From Micromonospora vinacea (lineage in GTDB: Bacteria; Actinomycetota; Actinomycetes; Mycobacteriales; Micromonosporaceae), in the NCBI RefSeq assembly GCF_015751785.1, contig NZ_JADOTY010000001.1:744001-808000 (forward strand): a DNA stretch of 64,000 nt, in the 5' to 3' direction. A model generated the notes under the pieces. The model worked only from the letters and a program-made list of their open reading frames with translations. It did not search any database and was not told where the DNA came from. The position numbers were made by a program, and so were the translations under genes. Positions 55,881 through 63,973 of this stretch are shown here, one piece after another (position 1 is the first letter of the stretch; every line of letters begins with the position of its first letter).

Positions 55881-57260
55881 GTGGCGCAACGGCTGATCGT
55901 CATCGGCGGGGACGCCGCCGGAATGTCGGCGGCGTCCCAGGCCCGACGCCGTCGTGACAGTGGCGACCTGGAGATCGTGGTCTTCGAGCGGGGCCACTTC
56001 ACCTCCTACTCGGCGTGCGGCATCCCATACTGGATCAGCGGCCTGGTGCCCGGCCCCGAGGCGTTGATCGCCCGGGCCCCGGAGACGTTCCGCACCGAGT
56101 ACGCGATGGACGTGCGGATGCGCCACGAGGTCACTGCCATCGACCTGGAACGCCGCGAGGTGGTGGCCCGGGACCTGAAGGGCGGCGGCGAGGTCCGCGA
56201 GCGCTTCGACGACCTGATGTACGCCACCGGCGCGGTGCCGGTGAAGCCGTCGTGGGCGGTCACCGACGCGGGCGGCGTGTTCGGCATGCAGACCCTCGAC
56301 GACGGTGCGGCGCTGCGCGACTGGCTGGACGCCGACCCGCAGCCGCGCCGGGCCGTGGTGGTCGGCGGCGGTTACATCGGCGTCGAGATCGCCGAGGCCC
56401 TGATCCAACGCGGCCTCTCGGTGACCCTGGTGGAAGCGGGCGAGCAGCCCATGTCGACGGTGGACAGCGACATGGGCGAGCTGGTCGCCGACGCGATGCG
56501 CGGCCTCGGCATCACGATCCGCGGCAGCCTGCCGGTTACCGGCCTTGAGGAACGGGACGGCCGGGTGTCCGCCGTCGTCACCGCCGAGGGGCCGATCCCG
56601 ACCGACGTCGTGGTCATGGGTCTCGGCGTACGCCCCAACACCGCGCTCGCGGAGGCGGCCGGGCTGCCCCTCGGGCCGACCGGCGCGATCCGGGTGGACC
56701 GGCGGATGCGGGTGCCCGGGCACCCGGGGATCTGGGCGGCCGGCGACTGCGTGGAGACCCTGCACCGGGTCAGCGGGCTGCCGGTGCACGTGCCGCTCGG
56801 CACGCACGCCAACAAGCAGGGACGGGTCGCCGGCATCAACATCGGCGGCGGGTACGCCACCTTCACCGGCGTGATCGGCACGGCGGTGACGAAGGTGTGC
56901 GACCTGGAGGTGGGCCGGACGGGTCTGCGCGAGCGCGACGCCACGGCCGCCGGCTTCGAGTTCGTCTCGGTGATCGCCGAGTCGACCAACCGGGCCGGCT
57001 ACTACCCGGGCGCCCGGCCGATGACTGTCAAGCTGATCGCCGAGCGCCCCAGCGGCCGGTTGCTCGGCGCGCAGATCGTCGGTTGGTCCGAGGCGGCCAA
57101 ACGGATCGACTCGCTGGCCGTGGCGCTGTGGAACGGCATGACGGTGGACGATATGACGCAGCTGGACCTGGGCTACGCTCCGCCGTACGCGCCGGTGTGG
57201 GATCCGGTGCTCATCGCCGCCCGTAAAGCTGTCGACGCGCTCGCCGCCCTCGACCGTTGA
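55881..57260 (+). CDS. CoA-disulfide reductase-like FAD-dependent oxidoreductase
   Basis: The protein has 459 aa of the pyridine nucleotide-disulfide family with a single redox cysteine: SACGIPYW at Cys46, the signature of CoA-disulfide reductase, NADH oxidase and peroxidase. Rossmann motifs: VIGGDAAGMSAASQ (FAD) and VVVGGGYIGVEIAEALI (NAD), then GIWAAGDCVETL. The C-terminal dimerisation domain shows RPMTVKLIAERPSGRLLGAQIVG. The electron acceptor is unknown. GTG at 55881, 23 bp after the YbdK-type gene; both concern thiols, hinting at a shared redox role. Confidence 0.88.
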   Translation: MAQRLIVIGGDAAGMSAASQARRRRDSGDLEIVVFERGHFTSYSACGIPYWISGLVPGPEALIARAPETFRTEYAMDVRMRHEVTAIDLERREVVARDLKGGGEVRERFDDLMYATGAVPVKPSWAVTDAGGVFGMQTLDDGAALRDWLDADPQPRRAVVVGGGYIGVEIAEALIQRGLSVTLVEAGEQPMSTVDSDMGELVADAMRGLGITIRGSLPVTGLEERDGRVSAVVTAEGPIPTDVVVMGLGVRPNTALAEAAGLPLGPTGAIRVDRRMRVPGHPGIWAAGDCVETLHRVSGLPVHVPLGTHANKQGRVAGINIGGGYATFTGVIGTAVTKVCDLEVGRTGLRERDATAAGFEFVSVIAESTNRAGYYPGARPMTVKLIAERPSGRLLGAQIVGWSEAAKRIDSLAVALWNGMTVDDMTQLDLGYAPPYAPVWDPVLIAARKAVDALAALDR

Positions 57261-57287
57261 CCCGCGCCCGCCGTGGAGGAACACCCC

Positions 57288-58301
57288 GTGACCCAGACCC
57301 CGACCCGGCCGACCGTACGTCGGCGTCCCACGATGGTCGACGTGGCCCGGCGCGCCGACGTCAGCCTGAAGACGGTCTCCCGGGTCGTGAACGACGAGCC
57401 GGTGGGGCAGGAGTTGGTCGGCCGGGTGCTGGCCGCCATCGCCGAGCTGGGCTTCCGGCGTAACGACATCGCTCGCAACCTGCGTTCCCGGCAGCTCAAC
57501 GCCACCGTCGGCCTGCTGATCGAGGAAATCGCCAACCCGTTCTACGCGACGATCGCCAGCGTCGCCGCCGAGATCGCCGCCGCCCACGGCACCATGCTGA
57601 TCACCGCGTCGTCGGAGGAGGACCCGGAGCGGGAACGCGCCCTGCTCCAGGACTTCACCCAGCGCCGGGTCGACGGCCTGCTGGTGGTGCCGGCGGGCCT
57701 GGACCACTCGTTCCTGCGGCGCGAGGTCGAGTTGGGCATGCCTGTGGTGTTCCTGGACCGGCCGCCGCAGGGGCTGCAAGCCGACGCGGTGCTGTTGGAC
57801 AACCGGGGTGGCAGCCACGCCGGGGTGAGTGCGCTGCTCGACGAGGGCCACCGCCGGGTGGGGCTGCTGCTCGGCGCGCCGAGCGTGCCCACCATGCGTG
57901 AGCGGCTGGCCGGTGCACGGGCGGCGCTGGACGCCGCTGGTGTCGAACCGGACGAGTCACTGATCCGTGAACGGCTCATCGCTCCCGAGGAGGCCGGTCG
58001 GGCGGTCGCCGCGCTGCTCGACCTCCCGGAGCCGCCGACCGCGTTCTTCTGCGCCAACAACCGGCTCACCGTCGGTGCGCTCCAGGAGCTGCACCGGCGG
58101 GGCAGCGACGCCGCGCTGGTCGGCTTCGACGACTTCGAGCTGGCCCACCTGATGCCCCGACCGCTGACCGTCGTCGCCTACGACACCCGGGAGCTGGCGA
58201 GGGTCGCCACAGAACGGCTGTTCGAGCGCATAGCCGGCGACGACTCCCCACCGACAACCACAGTGCTCCCCACGCGGCTCCGACCCCGCGGCCTGACCTG
58301 A
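57288..58301 (+). CDS. LacI-family transcriptional regulator
   Basis: The protein has 337 aa from GTG at 57288, 8 nt after GGAGGA (chosen over GTG at 57273, which lies at the ribosome site itself). N-terminal HTH: TMVDVARRADVSLKTVSRVVNDEPVGQEL with hinge RRNDIARNLRSRQ. Then a periplasmic-sugar-binding fold with FYATIASVAAEIAAAHGTML and LVGFDDFELAHLM. Probable ligand is a sugar. It faces the PfkB kinase convergently, and a LacI-type operator lies before the AGE/PfkB genes at 60857, so it is the candidate regulator of that pair. Confidence 0.93.
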   Translation: MTQTPTRPTVRRRPTMVDVARRADVSLKTVSRVVNDEPVGQELVGRVLAAIAELGFRRNDIARNLRSRQLNATVGLLIEEIANPFYATIASVAAEIAAAHGTMLITASSEEDPERERALLQDFTQRRVDGLLVVPAGLDHSFLRREVELGMPVVFLDRPPQGLQADAVLLDNRGGSHAGVSALLDEGHRRVGLLLGAPSVPTMRERLAGARAALDAAGVEPDESLIRERLIAPEEAGRAVAALLDLPEPPTAFFCANNRLTVGALQELHRRGSDAALVGFDDFELAHLMPRPLTVVAYDTRELARVATERLFERIAGDDSPPTTTVLPTRLRPRGLT

Positions 58302-58393
58302 CCCCCGCCCACCCCCTCCGGTGGCGGAACCGCGAGCGTTGAGCAGGACGTGCTCGCCCCGGAGGAGCAGGGCAGACAACCCCCTGCCCCCTC

Positions 58394-58489
58394 CTTTGCT
58401 CTGCACCCTGATGCGCGCCGGTCACGACCGGGCACCGGGCACGACCGGGCACGGCTCGTAGCCGTCGCATCCGCGGGTGCAGAGCAAAG
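58394..58489. repeat. Long-armed intergenic palindrome, CTTTGCTCTGCACCC type
   Basis: Perfect 15-bp arms CTTTGCTCTGCACCC (58394-58408) and complement (58475-58489), widened outward by CCCC-T-C/GGGG and inward by GATGCG/CGCATC, with a 66-bp centre that itself contains direct repeats of ACGACCGGGCAC. Lies between the convergent LacI and PfkB genes. Not a classic terminator because of the loop size. Confidence 0.75.
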
Positions 58490-58492
58490 GGG

Positions 58493-59446
58493 TCAGTTTG
58501 CGGGGGTGAGGCGGGCCGCTACCTCCGAGCGGCGGGGCGGGTCGGCACCCCGACGGCCGCAGGTCAGTGCGGCCACGGTCGCGGCCTGGCGCAGCACTGT
58601 GCCCCACTGCTGCGGAGTGACGGCAGCGAGCCGGTCGGCTGGGCGGTCGCCGAGCGCATCGAGGTCGGCCAGTGCGGCCAGCAGGCCACCGGTGAACGAG
58701 TCGCCGGCGCCAACGGTGTCGACCACCGTGGTGCGGACCGCCGGCTCCTCGTGCAGCGAGCCGTCGGGCGCGAGCAGCCAGACGCCGTCCCCGCCCCGGG
58801 TCACCACGGCACAGGACACGCCGGCCGTACGCCATTCGGTCATCACGTCGGCCACCGAACGGTCCGGGTAGAGCCAGGCCAGGTCCTCGTCGCTGGCCTT
58901 GACCAGGTGCGCGAGACGGACCTGCCGGCGTACCCGCTCCTGCTCCGCCGCCCGGTCGGTGACGATGCTCGGCCGCAGGTTGAGGTCGATGGAGATGGTG
59001 AGCCCGTCCCGCTGGCGTTCTCGGGCGAGCAGGCCCTCCAACGCCTCGGCGCCGGGCGCCAACGCGAGTGCCAGGGAGCCGGTGTGCAGCGCGATCGCGG
59101 GTGAGCCGGCCAACTCGGGCAGCTCCTGCGGAGTCCACTGCCAGTCCGCGGCACCGGCCAGTCGGAACTCGTAGCTGGCCTGCCCGGCGGCGTTCAGGGT
59201 GGCCACCGCCACCGACGTGGGCTCCTCGGCGTGCACCGCCCACTCCAGGTCCACCCGGTTGGCACTCAGATACTCGACGAGTTGCCGACCGTAGTCGTCG
59301 CTGGCGAGCCGAGCCAGCAGCCGTACCGGCTGGTCGAGCCGGGCCACTGTGACAGCGACGTTCGCCGGGGAGCCGCCGGGCACGGCCCGCTGCCCCTCGG
59401 CGGTGACGACCAGGTCGATCAGAGCCTCACCCGCGACGACGATCAC
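58493..59446 (-). CDS. PfkB-family carbohydrate kinase (fructokinase-like)
   Basis: The protein has 317 aa from GTG at 59446, whose last bases overlap the stop of the AGE epimerase gene (GTGA). Family motifs: VAGEALIDLVV at the N-terminus, GGSPANVAVTVARL, and C-terminal anion hole/base DTVGAGDSFTGGLLAAL. The substrate is probably a hexose, for example fructose formed by the AGE-type isomerase upstream, but this is inference. Translationally coupled to that gene and convergent with LacI. Confidence 0.92.
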   Translation of the reverse strand: MIVVAGEALIDLVVTAEGQRAVPGGSPANVAVTVARLDQPVRLLARLASDDYGRQLVEYLSANRVDLEWAVHAEEPTSVAVATLNAAGQASYEFRLAGAADWQWTPQELPELAGSPAIALHTGSLALALAPGAEALEGLLARERQRDGLTISIDLNLRPSIVTDRAAEQERVRRQVRLAHLVKASDEDLAWLYPDRSVADVMTEWRTAGVSCAVVTRGGDGVWLLAPDGSLHEEPAVRTTVVDTVGAGDSFTGGLLAALADLDALGDRPADRLAAVTPQQWGTVLRQAATVAALTCGRRGADPPRRSEVAARLTPAN

Positions 59447-60708
59447 GCGGTCACCTCCCCCGGTGCGAGCGGGCCGGGGCCACCGAGCCCGTCGGCCGCG
59501 CGGGACAGCAGTACCGCCTGGTACGCGTGGTAGACGTCTGGTCGGCCGTGCCAGACCGTGTCGGCGGGCAGGTTCTGCGCGTCCAACTCGTGCCGCCATC
59601 CGGTCTGGTCGATGAGACTGCGGCGGGCGTACGCCCAGAAGACCCGGTACCAGTCGAGGTAGACCGCGTCCCCGGTGCGGCGGTGCACTGTGATCGCCGC
59701 CCCGATGGCCTCGGCGAGAACCCAGTGCATCCGGGAGCGCACCACCGGCCGGTCGTCCCAGTCGATCGTGTAGATGAAGCCGTCCGCGCCGTCGACCGCC
59801 CAACCGCGACGAACGGCCGCGGCGAACAGGGCACGGGCGTCGGTGAGCAGCCAGCTGGGCGGCTGCGGCAGGACCGCCTCCAACTCCAGCAGCAGCCGGG
59901 CCCACTCCAGCCAGTGCCCGATGGTGGAGCCGTACGGCCGGAACGGGTCGGCGGGCTGGTCCCGGTTGTAGTCGGGCAGCGGCGTCCAGTCGGTGGTGAA
60001 GTGCTCGGGCAGTCGCCAGTCGTGCCGGGCCGCCTCCCCGTGCACGAGGTGGGTGGCGATCCGCAGGGCCCGGTCGGCCCAGCTCGCGTCGCCGGTGGCG
60101 GCGGCAGCGGCGAGGTACGCCTCGACCATGTGCATGCTGCTGTTGGCGCCCCGGTAGTCCTCGGTGACCGTCCAGTCCCGGTTCCACGATTCGCGGACCG
60201 CGCCGGCGTCGTCGTCCCAGAATCGGTCCCGCACGACGGTCAGCACGTCGGCGAGCAACGTGTCCGCGCCGGGCCGGCCGGCGCGTGCGGCGCTGGAGGC
60301 GGCGAGCAGGACGAACGCGTGGTCGTAGCCGGCCTTGCGGTCGTTGACGGGCACTCCCTGCTGGTCCACCGCCCCGAACCAGCCGCCGTACCGGTCGTCG
60401 CGCAGCAGTGTGCTGAGCGCGGCGATCCCGTGGTCGACCAGGGCGGCGGCGTCCGGGTCGCCGTTGCGGTGGGCAAGGGCGGCCACGTGGGTCATCCGGC
60501 AGGTGATCCAGGTGTGGATCGGTTCGCCGCGGTCCGGGGTGCGGTCGTCGGTGAGCCACCAGAAGCCGCCCTCGGGCCGGACCGAGCGGCGGGCGGTGTC
60601 GAGCAGCGTCCGGGTCTGGTCGACGAGGAACTCGTCCAGATCGGGCAGGTCTGGCGACCCTGCCGGGGCGGGTGTCGTTGCGGCGTCGGATCGGGGCACG
60701 TCGGTCAT
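59443..60708 (-). CDS. AGE-family sugar epimerase/isomerase
   Basis: The protein has 421 aa, an (alpha/alpha)6-barrel of the N-acylglucosamine 2-epimerase family. Segments FWWLTDDRTPDRGEPIHTWITCRMTHVAAL, KAGYDHAFVLLAASSA, GANSSMHMVEAYLAA and RSRMHWVLAEAIGAA carry the family His/Glu residues. Family members interconvert mannose/fructose, sulfoquinovose/sulfofructose or GlcNAc/ManNAc. A coupled PfkB kinase makes an aldose-ketose isomerase feeding a ketose kinase plausible. ATG at 60708; LacI operator 149 bp upstream. Confidence 0.88.
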   Translation of the reverse strand: MTDVPRSDAATTPAPAGSPDLPDLDEFLVDQTRTLLDTARRSVRPEGGFWWLTDDRTPDRGEPIHTWITCRMTHVAALAHRNGDPDAAALVDHGIAALSTLLRDDRYGGWFGAVDQQGVPVNDRKAGYDHAFVLLAASSAARAGRPGADTLLADVLTVVRDRFWDDDAGAVRESWNRDWTVTEDYRGANSSMHMVEAYLAAAAATGDASWADRALRIATHLVHGEAARHDWRLPEHFTTDWTPLPDYNRDQPADPFRPYGSTIGHWLEWARLLLELEAVLPQPPSWLLTDARALFAAAVRRGWAVDGADGFIYTIDWDDRPVVRSRMHWVLAEAIGAAITVHRRTGDAVYLDWYRVFWAYARRSLIDQTGWRHELDAQNLPADTVWHGRPDVYHAYQAVLLSRAADGLGGPGPLAPGEVTA

Positions 60709-60856
60709 TTCAGCTGGTCACCGTCGGGTAGGAAAGGGACATACGGCCAGGATCGGCGGACGGACCGGGTCCGCGCCGCAAAACCGCCAACGGTACGCCA
60801 CGAATCGACTGGCCAGGGTCAACCCGCAGCCGGGGCTTTTGCCCCCATTTGCCCGT

Positions 60857-60870
60857 TGACATCGTTGTCA
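60857..60870 (-). promoter_or_regulatory. LacI-type operator upstream of AGE-PfkB genes
   Basis: TGACATCGTTGTCA is a near-perfect 14-bp dyad (arms TGACA/TGTCA) with the central CG typical of LacI-family sites. It is 149 bp upstream of the AGE start; a small hairpin GGGGC-TTTT-GCCCC lies at 60833-60846 between them. A LacI gene sits just beyond the PfkB gene. Confidence 0.65.
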
Positions 60871-60975
60871 CCGCTCAACCCTGCTCCGACAGCCGGCCGA
60901 CTGTCAATTCCGGCTGCGTCACACCGCAACGGGGACGGTCGCCCGGCTGTCGCGATGTCCGCCTCCCCCCATCCA

Positions 60976-61617
60976 TCAGGCGCCCCCGAGGTCGACCAGG
61001 CCGATCTCGGCGGGGGGAAGGTCCTGGATGTCCGGGCCAGCACGCAGGCCCTCGAGCATGAGGGTCAGGTAGCGGTCCACGCTGCGCTGGGTGAGTTCGG
61101 CGCGCAGGCCGGGTAGTGGCCGCAGCAGCAGCGCCATCATGAGGGTCAGGTCGCCGGCGTCCACGTCGGGGCGCAGGTCACCGTCGGCCTGGGCGCGGCG
61201 GACGAGCCGGTCGAGGATCTTCAGCAGGGCTTGACGGAGCCGCTGCTCCTCGGGCTCGGCGTGCAGCTGTTCCCAGGTGCTGGTGAACCAGATCGACAGC
61301 CAGGTCGCCAACCTCAGCTCGGCGGCCGACCGGCGGACGAAACGTGCGAGCGCACGCCACGCGTCCGGCTCCTCGTCTTCGGCATCGCGAGCGATGGCGA
61401 CCACGCGGTCGAAGCCGTCCAGCGCGACCCCGCGCACCAGAGCGTCACGGTCAGGGAATCGGCGATAGAGGGTGGCGGCCCCGACGCCGGCGCGGCGGGC
61501 CACCTCCTCCATCGGCACTTCGACACCGCGTTCGGCGATGAGTGCGCGGGCCGCCTCGATGATCTGTTCGCGGTTTTGCCTGGCGTCCGCCCGGAGCCTG
61601 GGGCTCTCGTTCTTCAC
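60976..61617 (-). CDS. TetR-family regulator
   Basis: The protein has 213 aa from GTG at 61617. HTH: RQNREQIIEAARALIAERGVEVPMEEVARRAGVGAATLYRRFPDRDALV. C-terminal helices include WLSIWFTSTWEQLHAEPEEQRLRQALLKIL. A -10-like TATACT lies 6 bp before the GTG, suggesting a leaderless transcript; the frame is open to a GTG at 61647, but that would put the start inside the promoter. Divergent from the arylamine acetyltransferase gene, which it probably controls. Confidence 0.9.
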   Translation of the reverse strand: MKNESPRLRADARQNREQIIEAARALIAERGVEVPMEEVARRAGVGAATLYRRFPDRDALVRGVALDGFDRVVAIARDAEDEEPDAWRALARFVRRSAAELRLATWLSIWFTSTWEQLHAEPEEQRLRQALLKILDRLVRRAQADGDLRPDVDAGDLTLMMALLLRPLPGLRAELTQRSVDRYLTLMLEGLRAGPDIQDLPPAEIGLVDLGGA

Positions 61618-61623
61618 CTGACC

Positions 61624-61663
61624 AGTATACGGATGGAACTCTTTCACTTACACTTCACAAGTG
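61624..61663. promoter_or_regulatory. Leaderless -10 and operator between TetR and NAT genes
   Basis: On the minus strand TATACT (61629-61624) is 6 bp before the TetR GTG. Next to it CACTT-CAC-AAGTG (61651-61663) is a perfect 5-bp dyad in the 76-bp divergent spacer, a plausible TetR operator covering both promoters. Inferred. Confidence 0.45.
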
Positions 61664-61693
61664 GAGGAGGCTCCCCCACTTAGGAGGTTGATG

Positions 61694-62542
61694 ATGGGCA
61701 CAAAGGTGGCGATGAGTCAGATGCTGCGCAGAATCGGGCACCACGGGCGCGTCGCAGCCGACGTGGAGACGCTGTTCGCACTGCATCAGGCCTGGCGGCA
61801 CGCCGTGCCGTACGAAAACCTCGACATCCAGCTCGGCCGGCCAATCGCCCTCGATGCGGAGGCACTGTTCGACAAGCTCGTGCGGCGGCGGCGCGGCGGT
61901 TACTGCTACGAGCAGAACGCCGGCCTGGCCATGCTGCTGCGTCTGGCCGGTTTCCAGGTGACCCTGGTGGAGGCCGCAGTCATGCGTGCTACCCGCGGCG
62001 AGGCGATGTGGGGCAACCACAACGCGCTGCTGGTCGACCTCGGTGACCGACGCTGGCTGGCCGACGCCGGTATCGGCGACGGATTCATCCAGCCGCTGCC
62101 GATGCGGGAGGGCCACCACACTCAGGGAAGCCTGACCTACCGGCTTGAGCGGCTCGATCCTGATACCTGGCGCTTCCACCACCGCCCCGGCGGAACCATC
62201 GCCTCCTACGACCTCCGCCTGCGGCCACGGGAGATCGCCGACTTCGCCGCCCACTCCCGGGAAATGTCCACGTCCCCCACCTCGGCGTATGTCACCACGC
62301 TCATGGCCGCTCGGCCGAGCGCCGACCACACCCTGGTCCTGCTGTCCCGGACGCTGCGCCGGCTCGGCGCCGCCCCCAGCACCCCCCAAACGATCGCCGA
62401 CGTCGACGAATTCGCCAGAACGCTGTCCACTGACTTCCTCGTACCGCTCGACGACCTCGGCCCGGACGGCATCGCCCACCTCTGGCACAAGACAGGCACC
62501 CAGGACGACCTGTGGCGCGCGCGGGTCCGCACCACCCCCTGA
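61694..62542 (+). CDS. nat: Arylamine N-acetyltransferase
   Basis: This enzyme transfers acetyl from acetyl-CoA to arylamines/hydrazines (isoniazid-type compounds); in actinobacteria also linked to lipid or polyketide amide formation. It has 282 aa. Catalytic triad Cys71 (RGGYCYEQN), His109 (GNHNALL) and Asp124 (LADAGIG). The second ATG (61694) is 6 nt from AGGAGG and preferred over ATG 61691; the open frame also extends to 61661. Divergent from a TetR regulator. Confidence 0.93.
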   Translation: MGTKVAMSQMLRRIGHHGRVAADVETLFALHQAWRHAVPYENLDIQLGRPIALDAEALFDKLVRRRRGGYCYEQNAGLAMLLRLAGFQVTLVEAAVMRATRGEAMWGNHNALLVDLGDRRWLADAGIGDGFIQPLPMREGHHTQGSLTYRLERLDPDTWRFHHRPGGTIASYDLRLRPREIADFAAHSREMSTSPTSAYVTTLMAARPSADHTLVLLSRTLRRLGAAPSTPQTIADVDEFARTLSTDFLVPLDDLGPDGIAHLWHKTGTQDDLWRARVRTTP

Positions 62543-62600
62543 GCACTGGGCGACCCTCAGCGTCGGCTCAGCCGAGCCAAGCAGCTCCGACGGGCTCCGA

Positions 62601-63026
62601 TCAGTAGTAGTCGTCGATCGGCTGGCGTGCCTCGTCGAACAGCGCCGGCCCCTCGTACCGGACCGGGGGCAACGGCGGGGTGGCCGGCTTGACCTCCTCG
62701 AACTGCTCGGTCGACAGGGCGTACACCACCCGCCCGAGGCCGGACCGGTCGATCGCCGTCGCGCACATCGGGCAGGGCTGGCAACTGGTGAACATGGTGG
62801 TGCCGGCGGCCACCTCGGGAGAGAGTTCCCGAGCCGCCCAGCGGGCCAGCTTCAACTCCGGGTGGGCGCTGATGTCCGCGTCGGAGACCACTGTGTTGTG
62901 GTCCTCGATCAGGACGACTCCTGCCGCGTCGACCAGCAAGGAGCCGAACGGCCGTTCGCCGGAAGCCCCCGCCCGCCTGGCGATTTCCACGGCGTGGCGG
63001 AGAAACTTCTCGTCGTCGGGGGTCAT
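62601..63026 (-). CDS. Nucleoside/nucleobase deaminase (CDA-like, guanine deaminase/TadA superfamily)
   Basis: The protein has 141 aa. Zinc motif HPELKLARWA (H-P-E in place of the usual H-A-E) and TSCQPCPMCATAID (PCxxC). It is shorter than TadA and closer to guanine deaminase/cytosine deaminase-like proteins; substrate unknown. The C-terminus ends in QPIDDYY. ATG at 63026 overlaps the LLM oxidoreductase stop (ATGA), so the two are coupled. Confidence 0.87.
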   Translation of the reverse strand: MTPDDEKFLRHAVEIARRAGASGERPFGSLLVDAAGVVLIEDHNTVVSDADISAHPELKLARWAARELSPEVAAGTTMFTSCQPCPMCATAIDRSGLGRVVYALSTEQFEEVKPATPPLPPVRYEGPALFDEARQPIDDYY

Positions 63027-63874
63027 CGATCCTCCTGGGTCTTGTGGTGTGCGGCCACTGCCGCAAGGGTCCGCCAGGCGCGTTCGGGCTGGCGGATCTC
63101 GGTCAGGTCGTCGTTGAACGGGTCCAGCACCACCGTCTCCGCGCCGAGCGCACGAAGCTTGTCCAGGTCGGCGGAGATCTGATCGATGGTGCCGACACCG
63201 GCGAGCCGGTCCGGGTCGGTGATCGGTTCCCGGGTCTCCTGGAGCGCGATCCGCGGCACCAACGCGGGCACCGGGCGACCCAACTCGTCGGCGATGTCCG
63301 TCAGTCGTCCGACCGCCTCGGCCAGCCGTGCCGGCGTGACCCGCAGCGGGTGCCAGGCGTCACCGAGCAGTACCGCGCGCCGCATGCCGGCCTCGCTGTT
63401 GCCACCGACCCAGATCGGGATCGCAGCCGTGTCGTAATCGTCGGTGTCCTGCCAGGCCTCGCGCATGGTGTGCAGGTACTCGTCGGTCAGCGCGCCCCGC
63501 TGCCGGAACGGCACGCCGAGCGCCTCGAACTCCTGCCGGGCCCAGCCGACGCCGACACCGAGGACGAGCCGGCCGCCGCTGAGCCGGTTGAGGTTCGCCG
63601 CCATCCGGGCGGTCAGCAGCGGGTGCCGGTACGGAACGATGAGCACCGTGGTGCCCAGCCGGACCCGGCTGGTCACCCCGGCCAGCCAGGACAGCGTGGT
63701 GAACGGCTCGTAGAACGGCGCCGGATACTGCTCGGCCACGTCCGGGGTCACCACTATGTGGTCGGAGACCATCAACAGGTCGAAGCCGAGACCCTCGACC
63801 GTCTGCGCCCACCGACGCAGCACGTCGGGGTCGGTTCCCGGGGCGAAGTTCGGTACGTTCACACCAATCTGCAC
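63023..63874 (-). CDS. LLM-class F420-dependent oxidoreductase
   Basis: The protein has 283 aa of the luciferase-like monooxygenase fold. N-terminal barrel start MQIGVNVPNFAPGTDP, GFDLLMVSDHIVV, TSRVRLGTTVLIVPYRHPLL, and GRLVLGVGVGWARQEFEALGVPFRQRG, all typical of F420-dependent actinobacterial members. GTG at 63874. Coupled to a deaminase, so a small catabolic or modification unit for a heterocycle is possible, but this is only inference. Confidence 0.9.
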   Translation of the reverse strand: MQIGVNVPNFAPGTDPDVLRRWAQTVEGLGFDLLMVSDHIVVTPDVAEQYPAPFYEPFTTLSWLAGVTSRVRLGTTVLIVPYRHPLLTARMAANLNRLSGGRLVLGVGVGWARQEFEALGVPFRQRGALTDEYLHTMREAWQDTDDYDTAAIPIWVGGNSEAGMRRAVLLGDAWHPLRVTPARLAEAVGRLTDIADELGRPVPALVPRIALQETREPITDPDRLAGVGTIDQISADLDKLRALGAETVVLDPFNDDLTEIRQPERAWRTLAAVAAHHKTQEDR

Positions 63875-63973
63875 CCGTCCACGCTAGCCACTGTGGACCG
63901 TTGTGGGAACGCCGTGGCCCGCCTGAACCACCAGGCAGCTGGCACGAACCGCCGCACGGTTCAGGAGGACCAG

